A stretch of DNA of 14,089 bases from Candidatus Bathyarchaeota archaeon (GCA_026014905.1 JAOZHK010000059.1:1-14089), one strand, 5' to 3'. Positions 6,496-13,550 are shown, counted from the first letter of the stretch. Made by a program: numbers and translations. The notes: generated from the letters alone by a model not told the origin.

Positions 6496-7065
6496 ATGAC
6501 CTATGAAAGAATAATCAACCGACGCTCAATACGATTTTTTACTTCGACGCCAATACCCAAAGAGATTCTAGTAAACTGTGTTGATGCCGCTCGATTATCC
6601 CCCTCTGGAGCCAATCGCCAGCCTTTAAAATTCATCATCATCCATGATTCTCCTCTTGTCAAACAAACTTTTTCGTTAACTCGATGGGCGGGGCACTTAC
6701 CCGATTACTCTCCCTCACAAGCTGAGATGCCGATGGCTTACATCGCTATTTTACTGGATACAGCCATTCAGCAACGTCCTGGACACGACGCAGGTATTGC
6801 AGCGATGAGTATTTCTCTTGTAGCTGATGAAGCAGGTCTAGGCACCTGTATGCTCGGTTCAGTTAACCGCGAGAAACTTCGTCCCCTACTAAATATCCCC
6901 GATAATCTGGAAATCATAATGCTCGTGGCTTTAGGCTACACCAAAACGAAACCCATTATTGATCAAGTCAAAGATGGCGATATAAAATATTGGCTTGATG
7001 AAGCAGGGAAGCTTCATGTGCCCAAACGGGCTCTCGACGACATTCTCAGCTGGAACACATATTAA
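6496..7065 (+). CDS. Nitroreductase-family FMN-dependent oxidoreductase
   Basis: About 189 residues. FMN-binding marks of the nitroreductase fold are visible: RRSIR near the N-terminus and SPSGANRQP about 30 residues later, then the helix DAGIAAMSISLVADEAGLGTC and LGYTK near the C-terminus. The end, HVPKRALDDI, is typical of a broad nitroreductase subfamily. These enzymes reduce quinones, nitro compounds or other acceptors with NAD(P)H; the physiological substrate is unknown. An in-frame ATG also occurs at 6487, but GGAAG at 6482-6486 lies 9 nt before the ATG at 6496 and abuts the earlier one, so 6496 is preferred. It is convergent with the methyltransferase genes to the right. Confidence 0.88.
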   Translation: MTYERIINRRSIRFFTSTPIPKEILVNCVDAARLSPSGANRQPLKFIIIHDSPLVKQTFSLTRWAGHLPDYSPSQAEMPMAYIAILLDTAIQQRPGHDAGIAAMSISLVADEAGLGTCMLGSVNREKLRPLLNIPDNLEIIMLVALGYTKTKPIIDQVKDGDIKYWLDEAGKLHVPKRALDDILSWNTY

Positions 7066-7088
7066 TAAGCTAGGGGTACATGCCTCTC

Positions 7089-7108
7089 TTCTCTTTCCAC
7101 CCTTTTTT
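7089..7108 (+). terminator. T-rich terminator after nitroreductase
   Basis: TTCTC, three T, CCACCC, six T, starting 24 nt after the stop. The last T bases overlap the stop codon of the convergent methyltransferase gene (7107-7109). Design matches 2797-2819. Confidence 0.65.
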
Positions 7109-8264
7109 ATTGCATCTCCTGTCTTGATATTGGATACTGTCCCATTTCTTTAACAACCCCGATCATCGTTTCAATATTTTGAACCGGTGCACCACTCCGA
7201 GGTGGTCCGCCGCCCGTTGACAAGAGGAATCCTCCATCGACGCCGCCTCTCATAATAGCCTGAACGCAGGCTTCCCGAACTTCCTGAGGGGAACCCGATG
7301 GGAAGGTATATACTGGATCGATATTTCCAAACAGGGCGAGATTATTACCTACTATTGTCCGAATTTCTGACAGATTGGTTTCAGGTCCAACTTGAAAAGC
7401 ATCAAATCCCGCAGCAGGAATAAGATGTACCAAGTGTAAAATATGCCCTTCATTGTGATAGATCCGTAAGGCGCCATTAAATGCCTTATTGACACGTTGA
7501 ACAAAGGGAACCCAAAATTCTTGGGCTTGAGATTCTGACATAAACGTGGTGCAGTGATCAGCGATCGTAAGTTTGGTTATCTTTCCCATCGCCGTCTCAA
7601 TGAGTTTAAGCGCATTGATCACATATTCTGTGGTGATCTCGCAGATTGCATGAACTTTATCAGGCCAAAGCCGCATACCAATAAGAAATTGTTGATATGA
7701 CAGGAGACCTTGATCAACAACATCTTCAACACATCGAGTGGACGCCCACCCCTTCATGCCAGCCGCAACATGATCCTCGAGTCCCGCATATGTTTCGGCT
7801 TCAATCTGCAATTGGAGACTTACATTTTCAAGAGCTTGTTGCATCGCCGGCTCATCTTGAAGCTTGGGTACAAAAAGATCTCGTACATCGAACTCGGCTA
7901 AATTTTGAATCAATGGCTGAGAATAGGCATAGCCACCTTTACTAGATTCTTTGAGGACAACAGGTATGCGAAGATGCTGACCTAAAATTGGTGCGAGATG
8001 CACTGACTTATCTCCGTGACCACCACTGCCAATCGAGGTACATACACAGATCTCTGGAAATCGCTTCGCAAAATTCACGTTAAATTCGATAGCCTTCCGA
8101 ATCCGCGTACTTCTATCCCATTTTGGATAGTGTGGATTAGCGCGCCCCGCACTCTCCATTAACTCGGACACACCTTGAACAGGAAAAGGAGGAATGGCAA
8201 TGGGAACCTGATCGGGTTGCTTACAAAAATATGCTAATAACATCCGCTCGTAGGGTGATAACAT
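7107..8264 (-). CDS. UroD-family corrinoid-linked methyltransferase
   Basis: 385 residues with the uroporphyrinogen decarboxylase TIM-barrel fold, the fold of MtaA/MtbA/CmuA methyltransferases, which move a methyl group between a corrinoid protein and an acceptor such as coenzyme M or tetrahydrofolate. LFGNIDPV (311-318) is a typical UroD-fold signature. The start codon is directly next to the stop of the corrinoid protein gene (zero spacing), so the two are surely partners; a GGCGGG lies 8 nt upstream as a ribosome-binding candidate. At the usual zinc site (His-x-Cys, then a Gly-Cys near the C-terminus) it has HNEG (270-273) and STGGG (349-353), so both Cys ligands are missing. It may therefore use a different metal set or acceptor. 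True heme-pathway HemE is unlikely given the neighbour. Confidence 0.85.
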   Translation of the reverse strand: MLSPYERMLLAYFCKQPDQVPIAIPPFPVQGVSELMESAGRANPHYPKWDRSTRIRKAIEFNVNFAKRFPEICVCTSIGSGGHGDKSVHLAPILGQHLRIPVVLKESSKGGYAYSQPLIQNLAEFDVRDLFVPKLQDEPAMQQALENVSLQLQIEAETYAGLEDHVAAGMKGWASTRCVEDVVDQGLLSYQQFLIGMRLWPDKVHAICEITTEYVINALKLIETAMGKITKLTIADHCTTFMSESQAQEFWVPFVQRVNKAFNGALRIYHNEGHILHLVHLIPAAGFDAFQVGPETNLSEIRTIVGNNLALFGNIDPVYTFPSGSPQEVREACVQAIMRGGVDGGFLLSTGGGPPRSGAPVQNIETMIGVVKEMGQYPISRQEMQ

Positions 8265-8924
8265 CTATTGTTCCCGCCGTTTTTGGGTCATAAACTTGTT
8301 TGCTGTGACGACGCCGTCCATGGCGGTCTCACAGTACGCGTCCGCTCCATATTGCTCCGCGGTCTGTTGACTGGTCGGTCTTCCCCCGATCATAATGTAA
8401 ACTTGTTTTCGAAGACCTGTGCATTCCAGTGCGTCAATAACTTCTCCGATACCTGGCATAGTAGTTAGGAGGAGTGCGGATAACGCAACGATATCGGGTT
8501 GAAAGTCACGGACTTTTTGTACGAACACGTCAGGGGATACATCTTCGCCTATGTCGTACACTTCGTAGCCAGCCGCTTGAAGTAACGAGATCGCGATATT
8601 TTTTCCGATGAAATGAAAGTCTCCTTCCACGGTTCCAAAGACAATTTTTCCCTGCAGCGTGTCTTCACCCACCTCTTCTTTGAGTTTCTCGCTGATTTCA
8701 GGCATGACTTGTTCCATTATATATGCGGCCACCATCAATTCAGCAAGAAAGTATTGTTGATTAGCAAAGAGTTCACCCACTTGATCTAAGCCTTTTGACA
8801 GACCTTTCTCAAGAATTGTTCGCGCAGGGATTCCGGCTTGAACAGCTTGTTTTGTGAGCGCCCTCGTGGTATCAAGATCGAGCCGAGTGAATGCCTCAAT
8901 AATCTCAAGCAATATGGTCGACAA
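8265..8924 (-). CDS. Methyltransferase corrinoid protein (B12-binding)
   Basis: 219 residues, matching MtaC/MtbC/MtmC-type proteins, which carry the methyl group on cobalamin between two methyltransferases. Residues 1-88 form the helical cap (GLDQVGELFANQQYFLAELM), and 93-215 the Rossmann-like B12 domain. The cobalt-ligand motif D102-x-H104-x-x-G107 is present, in the form GDFHFIGKN where the family usually has DIHDIGKN or similar. SALLLTT (149-155) and IGGRP (179-183) follow at the expected places. TTG is the start: a TAA stop sits in frame immediately upstream and no Met lies near. No clear Shine-Dalgarno is seen. The downstream UroD methyltransferase abuts it. The first methyltransferase (MtaB/MttB type) that would load the corrinoid is not in the window. 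Confidence 0.92.
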   Translation of the reverse strand: MSTILLEIIEAFTRLDLDTTRALTKQAVQAGIPARTILEKGLSKGLDQVGELFANQQYFLAELMVAAYIMEQVMPEISEKLKEEVGEDTLQGKIVFGTVEGDFHFIGKNIAISLLQAAGYEVYDIGEDVSPDVFVQKVRDFQPDIVALSALLLTTMPGIGEVIDALECTGLRKQVYIMIGGRPTSQQTAEQYGADAYCETAMDGVVTANKFMTQKRREQ

Positions 8925-8968
8925 TTAAATCATTACTCAGTTTATTTAGGGAATGGTTGAATGAAACG

Positions 8969-8977
8969 TTATTTAAA
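8969..8977 (-). promoter_or_regulatory. TATA box of the corrinoid/methyltransferase operon
   Basis: TTTAAATAA on the minus strand, preceded by ATAACC. A start about 27 nt on (near 8946) leaves a leader of about 22 nt before the TTG. The 119-nt gap is shared with the divergent amidohydrolase, for which no convincing box was found. Confidence 0.55.
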
Positions 8978-9043
8978 GGTTATTTCATAATTAGAAACGA
9001 TATCATCAACAATTATTCATCTGTTAGTAGTGGCGAATAAACG

Positions 9044-10630
9044 ATGCAATATGACCTCACAATTATCAATGGACACGTCATTGATGGAACGGGGAAATCT
9101 CGATACACAGCGAACATCTATGTAACAGAAGGCAAAATCGTGAAAATTGATTCTTCCGGACCTACTACTGGAGAATCTGTTATCGATGCCAAGGGGCTTA
9201 TTATCTGCCCCGGGTTTATTGATATGCATAGTCACGCGGATTTAACCCTCTTCGGTAATCGACGGGCTGACAGTTTTATTCATCAAGGCGTGACCACACT
9301 GTATGTCACTCCTGATGGGTGGTCACCTGCACCGGTAATCAATGATCATCGACAAGATTTGAAAGACTATTATGAGACATTGACGTTTGGAGCTTCATTA
9401 CCCTTTACTTGGACAACTTATACCGAGTATTTCCAGGAATTACAGGACGGGGGACTAGGTGTCAATGTGCGAGCAAACGTTGGCTTCGGCACCGTCCGCA
9501 CGAATGTTCTTGGGTATGCTATGCGCCCTCCTACCCAATCTGAACTAGAACTGATGAAAGAACAGATTCACACCGCATTTCTCGAAGGCGTATGTGGATT
9601 ATCGACGGGACTGAGTTATCATCCACAATGTTACTCAACAACCAAGGAAGTTGAAGAATTATGCCGGGTGGCGGTCCAGCATGGAGGCCTCCATCACACG
9701 CATACCCGTGGAGGCACCTCTGGCTTGCGCGAGGCTATCATTCTCAGCGAACGTACCGGGATCCCCGTTAATATTACCCACACTACGCCTTCAGATGAGC
9801 AGTTAGGGATTATTGAGTCCGCGGCATCTCGCAACATCGATATCACGTTTGATGCATATCCTTACACCGCTGGATCCAGTTTTCTTTCAGGAATCTATCT
9901 ACCGGGATGGGTTCATGAAGGTGGGCGCGCGCAAATGCTTCAGCGGATCAAGAGTCCAGCAATTCGAGATCGAATTCAAACAGAATGGCAGCAGAACCTT
10001 CCAAATCAATGGCCGAATGGTCCACGAAACACGCCGCTGATAGCATGGTGTCAAAATTCGAGCATGCGTAAGTATGAAGGTAAAACAATTGACACAGTAG
10101 CGGAAATGATGGATGTTCAACCCGTCGACGCAATGTGTAATCTCCTTCTCGAGAATAATGGAAACGTTATGCGAATCGGGCTTCATTCTCGCCCCCATCG
10201 TCATGTCCAACGTGCTTACCAACATCCATTAATGCTGGTGGGTTCAGATGGCTGGGCAATGACGCCCTCAGGACCGCTTCATGTTGGATACCCCCATCCT
10301 CGATGCTACGGTACGTTTCCAAAAGTGTTGGGGATGTATGTACGATTAATGGGGCTTCTGACACTTGAACAGGCGATTAACAAAATGACCGCAGCACCCG
10401 CTCAAAGAATGCAGTTAAACGATCGCGGAGTTCTCCGAAAGGGTATGGCAGCTGACATCACACTCTTTAATCCCGACACAATCATTGACAACGCAACATA
10501 CTGGCACCCGCACCAATATTCTACAGGAATTGAATACGTAATCCTAAATGGCCAACTCGTTATTGATCGTGGCCAACACACACAGGTCCTAGCTGGACAC
10601 GTCCTCCGATTTCGCTCTAAGCTGTCCTAA
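9044..10630 (+). CDS. D-aminoacylase-like amidohydrolase
   Basis: 528 residues of the N-acyl-D-amino-acid deacylase family, which hydrolyses N-acyl-D-amino acids or related amides. The start MQYDLTIINGHVIDGTG and the C-terminal small beta domain (KGMAADITLFNPDTI, then EYVILNGQLVI) are classical. Metal residues: H62 and H64 (DMHSHAD), a later THTRGG, NITHTTPS, and catalytic Asp in GSDGWAM. In the D-aminoacylase pattern GNCGxSP the Cys bridges or binds metal; here the block is TPDGWSP (89-95), with D91 in its place. The fold and most ligands are kept, so activity is likely but with altered metal binding or substrate range. The stop overlaps the stop of the convergent uL15 gene by two bases. Dihydroorotase/hydantoinase relatives are alternatives. 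Confidence 0.87.
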   Translation: MQYDLTIINGHVIDGTGKSRYTANIYVTEGKIVKIDSSGPTTGESVIDAKGLIICPGFIDMHSHADLTLFGNRRADSFIHQGVTTLYVTPDGWSPAPVINDHRQDLKDYYETLTFGASLPFTWTTYTEYFQELQDGGLGVNVRANVGFGTVRTNVLGYAMRPPTQSELELMKEQIHTAFLEGVCGLSTGLSYHPQCYSTTKEVEELCRVAVQHGGLHHTHTRGGTSGLREAIILSERTGIPVNITHTTPSDEQLGIIESAASRNIDITFDAYPYTAGSSFLSGIYLPGWVHEGGRAQMLQRIKSPAIRDRIQTEWQQNLPNQWPNGPRNTPLIAWCQNSSMRKYEGKTIDTVAEMMDVQPVDAMCNLLLENNGNVMRIGLHSRPHRHVQRAYQHPLMLVGSDGWAMTPSGPLHVGYPHPRCYGTFPKVLGMYVRLMGLLTLEQAINKMTAAPAQRMQLNDRGVLRKGMAADITLFNPDTIIDNATYWHPHQYSTGIEYVILNGQLVIDRGQHTQVLAGHVLRFRSKLS

Positions 10631-11076
10631 CTTTCAGCTTGACTGTCAACTGCAAGAATCTGTCCCCCTGCCGCCTCAATTTTCTGAGCAGCAGTAGCAC
10701 TCCATGATCTAACAGTAACTCGTAGGGGCTTCGAGACACGTCCAGAACCAAGCAATTTTGCAATCCCTAATTCATCGAGATTGATGAAATATCCCGTATC
10801 TTCTTTTCGCATCACTTCATGGGCTACAAGCTCTTTGATTTGAGTATCCAGCTCCCCCACATTCATAGTGGTTGGTCTATTCACCCATGATCGTTGAAAA
10901 CCATGTTTACCAAAATAATTGCGATCATGCTTGATGACCCAGGTCCATTTATGTTTCTTACGTCCGGCTTTACCACGACCACCACGCATACCAATTCCAC
11001 GGTGTTGACCGACTTGTCCCCACCCATGAGTTCTTGATCCGCGTTGTTTCCGAACTTTTCGCAATCGATGGGGCAT
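10627..11076 (-). CDS. rpl15: 50S ribosomal protein uL15
   Basis: 149 residues from the ATG at 11076. An in-frame upstream ATG at 11106 lies inside the uL13 gene and adds ten residues not found in the family; GGAGG sits 10 nt before 11076, so the short form is chosen. The N-terminus carries the basic uL15 signature (RGSRTHGWGQVGQHR, then RGGRGKAGRKKHKWTW and FGKHGF), as in TACK archaea and eukaryotes. The C-terminal domain GIAKLLGSGRVSKPLRV is normal. It binds 23S rRNA in the large subunit. The gene follows uL13 by 2 nt, an unusual pairing: uL15 normally ends the uS5-uL30-uL15 run before secY, and neither is here. Confidence 0.93.
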   Translation of the reverse strand: MPHRLRKVRKQRGSRTHGWGQVGQHRGIGMRGGRGKAGRKKHKWTWVIKHDRNYFGKHGFQRSWVNRPTTMNVGELDTQIKELVAHEVMRKEDTGYFINLDELGIAKLLGSGRVSKPLRVTVRSWSATAAQKIEAAGGQILAVDSQAES

Positions 11077-11078
11077 GC

Positions 11079-11552
11079 CTAGGTTGCCTCCAAAGGATTT
11101 TTCCACCCAAATATCGTCAATAATTCGCCCACCGTCATCGCAGGTCGAAGCGTCTTTTGTGCGTGTGGAATATACGTATGGTGGGCTTTTTTCAAGTCTT
11201 CCGGCGTACTGATATACACCTTCAACCTACGAAATGCATTTCTACCACGTGCTTTTTTCCAAGGCAACATGCCTCGGATCACTCTCCGGACATAGGTATC
11301 CGGTCTTCTCGGATGCTTGGGCGCTTTTTTTTGGGAGCCCCACGTTTTTGTCCCCAAGTGTTGCTTAAAATCATTGACAATTCTCTGTTTTTTTCCGGAA
11401 ATCACAGCTTTTTCAGCATTGACTATCACAATTTCATTGCCAATGAGAACTTGTTTCGCCGCATAACTTGCCAAGCGACCTAAAATTGTACCTGACGCAT
11501 CAATAACTGTTCGTTGTCTCCCCTGATGATGCGTGGTATCTGTATGCTCCAT
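11079..11552 (-). CDS. rpl13: 50S ribosomal protein uL13
   Basis: 157 residues. Family marks are TVIDASGTILGRLASYAAK near the N-terminus, VIVNAEKAVISGKK, HPRRPDTYVRRVIRGMLPWK in the middle and the archaeal-type basic C-terminal part. It sits at the large-subunit surface and helps assembly. ATATATAAT at 11575-11583 is centred 27 nt before the ATG, so a leaderless transcript of uL13-uL15 is likely. In most archaea uL13 lies between eL18 and uS9, but neither is present; the neighbours upstream are a small ORF and a GIY-YIG protein. Confidence 0.93.
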   Translation of the reverse strand: MEHTDTTHHQGRQRTVIDASGTILGRLASYAAKQVLIGNEIVIVNAEKAVISGKKQRIVNDFKQHLGTKTWGSQKKAPKHPRRPDTYVRRVIRGMLPWKKARGRNAFRRLKVYISTPEDLKKAHHTYIPHAQKTLRPAMTVGELLTIFGWKNPLEAT

Positions 11553-11553
11553 C

Positions 11554-11700
11554 TTAATTCACGCCTTCTCCTGCATTATATATGGTTCGTAATAAGCACT
11601 TACCCATATGACCATCCGAGAAATATGCTCGGATAATCTTCTTGCCTCCCACATGTCCAAGTTCAAGCTTATAAAGATACTGTCCTCTGCTTAAACTCAT
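11554..11700 (-). CDS. Possible 48-residue protein before uL13
   Basis: ATG at 11700 to TAA at 11556-11554, 48 residues with a plausible codon pattern. The sequence is basic and aromatic (SLSRGQYLYKLELGH, then GGKKIIRAYFSDGHMGK) and contains one Cys. It starts 5 nt after the GIY-YIG stop and ends 1 nt before the uL13 start, filling the gap exactly, which favours a real gene in the operon. I do not recognise it; it is not eL18, eL34, RpoN or RpoK by pattern. No clear Shine-Dalgarno is present. The uL13 TATA box lies inside it, so it could instead be mostly promoter DNA. Confidence 0.4.
   Translation of the reverse strand: MSLSRGQYLYKLELGHVGGKKIIRAYFSDGHMGKCLLRTIYNAGEGVN
11575..11583 (-). promoter_or_regulatory. 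TATA box of uL13-uL15
   Basis: ATATATAAT on the minus strand with its centre 27 nt from the uL13 ATG. Same geometry as the dehydrogenase and flavin reductase promoters, suggesting leaderless uL13 mRNA. Confidence 0.55.
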
Positions 11701-11705
11701 GTTAG

Positions 11706-11975
11706 CTAACATTTCATTTTCGTTTTCAACTTGATAAGAGCGGACTTAGCGTCATGAGTTAATCGTTTTATGGCTTTTTCTCGTTGCATGGCTTCACTGC
11801 GGGAATGGAAGCTTTCCATGTATACAATCTGCTTGGGCTTATTCATTTGTGTGTATCTCGCCCCTTTACCACTCCAATGCTGGCAGAGCCGCGTTTTTAA
11901 GTCACTCGTATACCCCGTGTAATAGCTTCCATCTTGACATAACAGGACATATACCTGATATAGTATATTCGACAA
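11706..11975 (-). CDS. GIY-YIG nuclease superfamily small protein
   Basis: 89 residues, the size of YhbQ/UPF0213-like proteins made only of the GIY-YIG domain. The two Tyr motifs appear as VYV (8-10) and YTG (19-21), followed by the catalytic-type Arg R29 in LKTRLCQHWSGKGARYT and by E61 and E66 in a helix. Such proteins have nuclease-like folds and are linked to DNA repair or nucleic acid processing; activity of this one is untested. Start is TTG at 11975, 2 nt after the flavin reductase stop, so it is coupled to that gene. No good Shine-Dalgarno is visible. The C-terminus is strongly basic (Lys-rich). Confidence 0.88.
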   Translation of the reverse strand: MSNILYQVYVLLCQDGSYYTGYTSDLKTRLCQHWSGKGARYTQMNKPKQIVYMESFHSRSEAMQREKAIKRLTHDAKSALIKLKTKMKC

Positions 11976-11977
11976 AG

Positions 11978-12487
11978 CTAAAAACCGTGGAATCTACGGT
12001 TTCCCTGTTCGTCGGGCCCCATATTGAACAGTACTTGGTGAGCTTCGTCTGAAATATGTGCGTTGAGAATCTCGCCAGCAAATAATGTGTGATCCCCTGT
12101 ACGCATTTCTCCAATGACTCGGCACTCCATATTCACAACGGCTTCTTTAACGAGTGGTGGTTGCACATATTTTGCAGGAACAGGCGTTAAGCCTGTTTCC
12201 TGAAACTTATCAACATTGCGACCCGAATAGGTGCCACAATACATCACTTGATTTTGCATTTCGTAACTTGGGAAAACAAGGACAAATTCCTTGTTCTCAT
12301 GGATGAGTTGGTGACTATAACGTGTGATCCCGATGGAAATAGCTGCGATGGGGGGTGAATGAGATGTGGGCATATTCCATCCCAGCGCAATCAGATTTGC
12401 TCGTCCTGTCGAATCGACAGATGCTGCAAGAACCGTACGTTCTGGATATTTCCGTAACCATGCTTCGTCTGCAGATACTTCTCTCAT
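11978..12487 (-). CDS. Flavin reductase-like protein (copy 1)
   Basis: About 169 residues of the flavin reductase-like/DIM6-NTAB split beta-barrel family, which binds FMN and reduces it or uses it to reduce a partner. Marks: NLIALGWNMP, CGTYSGRNVDKFQETGLTP, PPLVKEAVVNMECRVIG and the end LFAGEIL. An upstream TTG at 12502 would add five residues, but the ATG at 12487 has a GAGAG-rich purine stretch at suitable distance. It lies 30 nt after copy 2 and 2 nt before the GIY-YIG start. Copies 1 and 2 share the CGxxSGRxxDKF block, so they are paralogues and may pair as a heterodimer. Confidence 0.85.
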   Translation of the reverse strand: MREVSADEAWLRKYPERTVLAASVDSTGRANLIALGWNMPTSHSPPIAAISIGITRYSHQLIHENKEFVLVFPSYEMQNQVMYCGTYSGRNVDKFQETGLTPVPAKYVQPPLVKEAVVNMECRVIGEMRTGDHTLFAGEILNAHISDEAHQVLFNMGPDEQGNRRFHGF

Positions 12488-12517
12488 TTTTCTCTCTTCC
12501 AAACATTCTCGTGTATG

Positions 12518-13084
12518 TTATTGAGTGGATTCTTGCTTAGAGAATCCATGTCTCCCTATTTGTTCTTTCAGGCTCCAATATTCTCCTTGATTATAGACGA
12601 TGGGAGACGCCTGTGTGAAGTTAATATGTCCTTTCTCCATCAGAATTTCTGAATTGACATGCACTTGGATGATCTCAGCTAGAAAGAGATAATGTGAACC
12701 AAGATTGACACGATTTTTAATGATACATTCAAGGTTGACGGGACATTCACGGATTAGCGGCGGCTTGACATGAGTGGCTGGCTCAGCTGATAACCCGGTA
12801 GCTGTAAACTTGTCTCGATCTCGGCCAGAGACGATGCCACAGAAATCGGTTTGTTTTAGAATTGCAGTAGTGGGAATATTCACTACGACTTCCACGGATT
12901 CCTGAAGAACTGAGAAAGAAAAGCGACTCGGACGAATACTAAAGCCTATCATCGGCGGATCAGAACACACAGTGCCCGTCCATGCCAGTGTAATAATGTT
13001 TGTCGAGCCTTGGTCATCCTGACATGTAAGGAGGATAATGGAACATGGATATAATGCTGTTGATGGCGGCTTTTTTATCTTCAT
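12518..13084 (-). CDS. Flavin reductase-like protein (copy 2)
   Basis: 188 residues of the same FMN-binding family. Visible: STALYPCSIILLTC, NIITLAWTGTVCSDPPMIG, SIRPSRFSF, FCGIVSGRDRDKFTATGL and LECIIKNRVNLGSHYLFLAEI. This copy keeps the classical family form more than copy 1. An in-frame ATG exists at 13105, but it overlaps the TATA box (13107-13115) that lies about 27 nt before the ATG at 13084, so 13084 is chosen; the protein then begins MKIKKPP. No Shine-Dalgarno is seen, fitting a leaderless mRNA. It is the first gene of the likely flavin reductase/GIY-YIG run. Confidence 0.87.
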   Translation of the reverse strand: MKIKKPPSTALYPCSIILLTCQDDQGSTNIITLAWTGTVCSDPPMIGFSIRPSRFSFSVLQESVEVVVNIPTTAILKQTDFCGIVSGRDRDKFTATGLSAEPATHVKPPLIRECPVNLECIIKNRVNLGSHYLFLAEIIQVHVNSEILMEKGHINFTQASPIVYNQGEYWSLKEQIGRHGFSKQESTQ

Positions 13085-13106
13085 ACCAGCTATGTAATGA
13101 ACCACC

Positions 13107-13115
13107 CATATTTAA
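13107..13115 (-). promoter_or_regulatory. TATA box of the flavin reductase operon
   Basis: TTAAATATG on the minus strand, preceded by TCTAAG as a weak BRE. Its centre is about 27 nt from the ATG at 13084 and it overlaps the alternative ATG at 13105, which decides the start. Confidence 0.6.
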
Positions 13116-13159
13116 CTTAGATATTACAGGGTCGTCTTTGAGCTTATAAAGGAAATACA

Positions 13160-13492
13160 CTAAACTGGTGGATACTCCTTGAAGATGTTGGTGCTTTCTA
13201 ACTCAAATATGGGGATATGGGCGCTCTGACCATCTGAACTAAATTGATCACTATACGTGATTTCCCCCCGGTAACGATTAAAAACAACGTATTTTTCTTC
13301 GATTCGACTATCTAGATCGGCAAAATATACCATTTTTCCCCCGCCAAAACTAGTAATTTGGACAAAATAGACGTGTTTACCCGATGTATTAACATGGAAC
13401 AGAAATGGCGTGGGAGACATGCCCACGAACCGTACTAAATCATCAAATCTACGCAATTTTGCGTAGGTCAGAGCTTGACTCATATGAATCAT
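13160..13492 (-). CDS. Uncharacterised 110-residue protein
   Basis: 110 residues from the ATG at 13492 (or 107 from 13483). I do not recognise a family. It is soluble-looking, with no signal peptide or membrane helix. A short helical start (SQALTYAKLRRFDDLVRFVG) is followed by a strand-rich body: FLFHVNTSGKHVYFVQI, GGGKMVYFADL, EEKYVVFNRYRGEITYSD, HIPIFELE. The run of alternating hydrophobic strands suggests a small beta barrel or beta sandwich. It is between the TFB gene and the flavin reductases on the same strand. An 18-nt dyad (13449-13466) lies in its first codons. TTTTAAAA overlaps the start, too close to serve as its own TATA box. Confidence 0.6.
   Translation of the reverse strand: MIHMSQALTYAKLRRFDDLVRFVGMSPTPFLFHVNTSGKHVYFVQITSFGGGKMVYFADLDSRIEEKYVVFNRYRGEITYSDQFSSDGQSAHIPIFELESTNIFKEYPPV
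13449..13466. repeat. Perfect 8-bp inverted repeat near a gene start
   Basis: CTACGCAA and TTGCGTAG separated by TT. It lies about 27 to 44 nt into the unknown 110-residue gene. It could be an operator-like dyad or an mRNA hairpin affecting early translation, or it may only reflect coding sequence. Confidence 0.4.
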
Positions 13493-13524
13493 TTTAAAAT
13501 GGGGTATGGTCGGTCATAAATCTA

Positions 13525-13543
13525 TCTCAGATCCCGTCTGAGA
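13525..13543 (-). terminator. Hairpin after transcription factor B gene
   Basis: TCTCAGA and TCTGAGA pair perfectly (7 bp) around a 5-nt loop, beginning 7 nt after the TFB stop. No strong T tract follows on the minus strand, so it may protect the 3' end or partly terminate. Confidence 0.4.
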
Positions 13544-13550
13544 ATGCGTA

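Noticed and set aside
9813..10364. Several overlapping ORFs on both strands inside the amidohydrolase
   Set aside because: They lack family features and are explained as shadows of a strong 528-residue gene.
11902..12114. 70-residue minus-strand ORF overlapping the GIY-YIG and flavin reductase genes
   Set aside because: Out-of-frame shadow of two well-supported genes.
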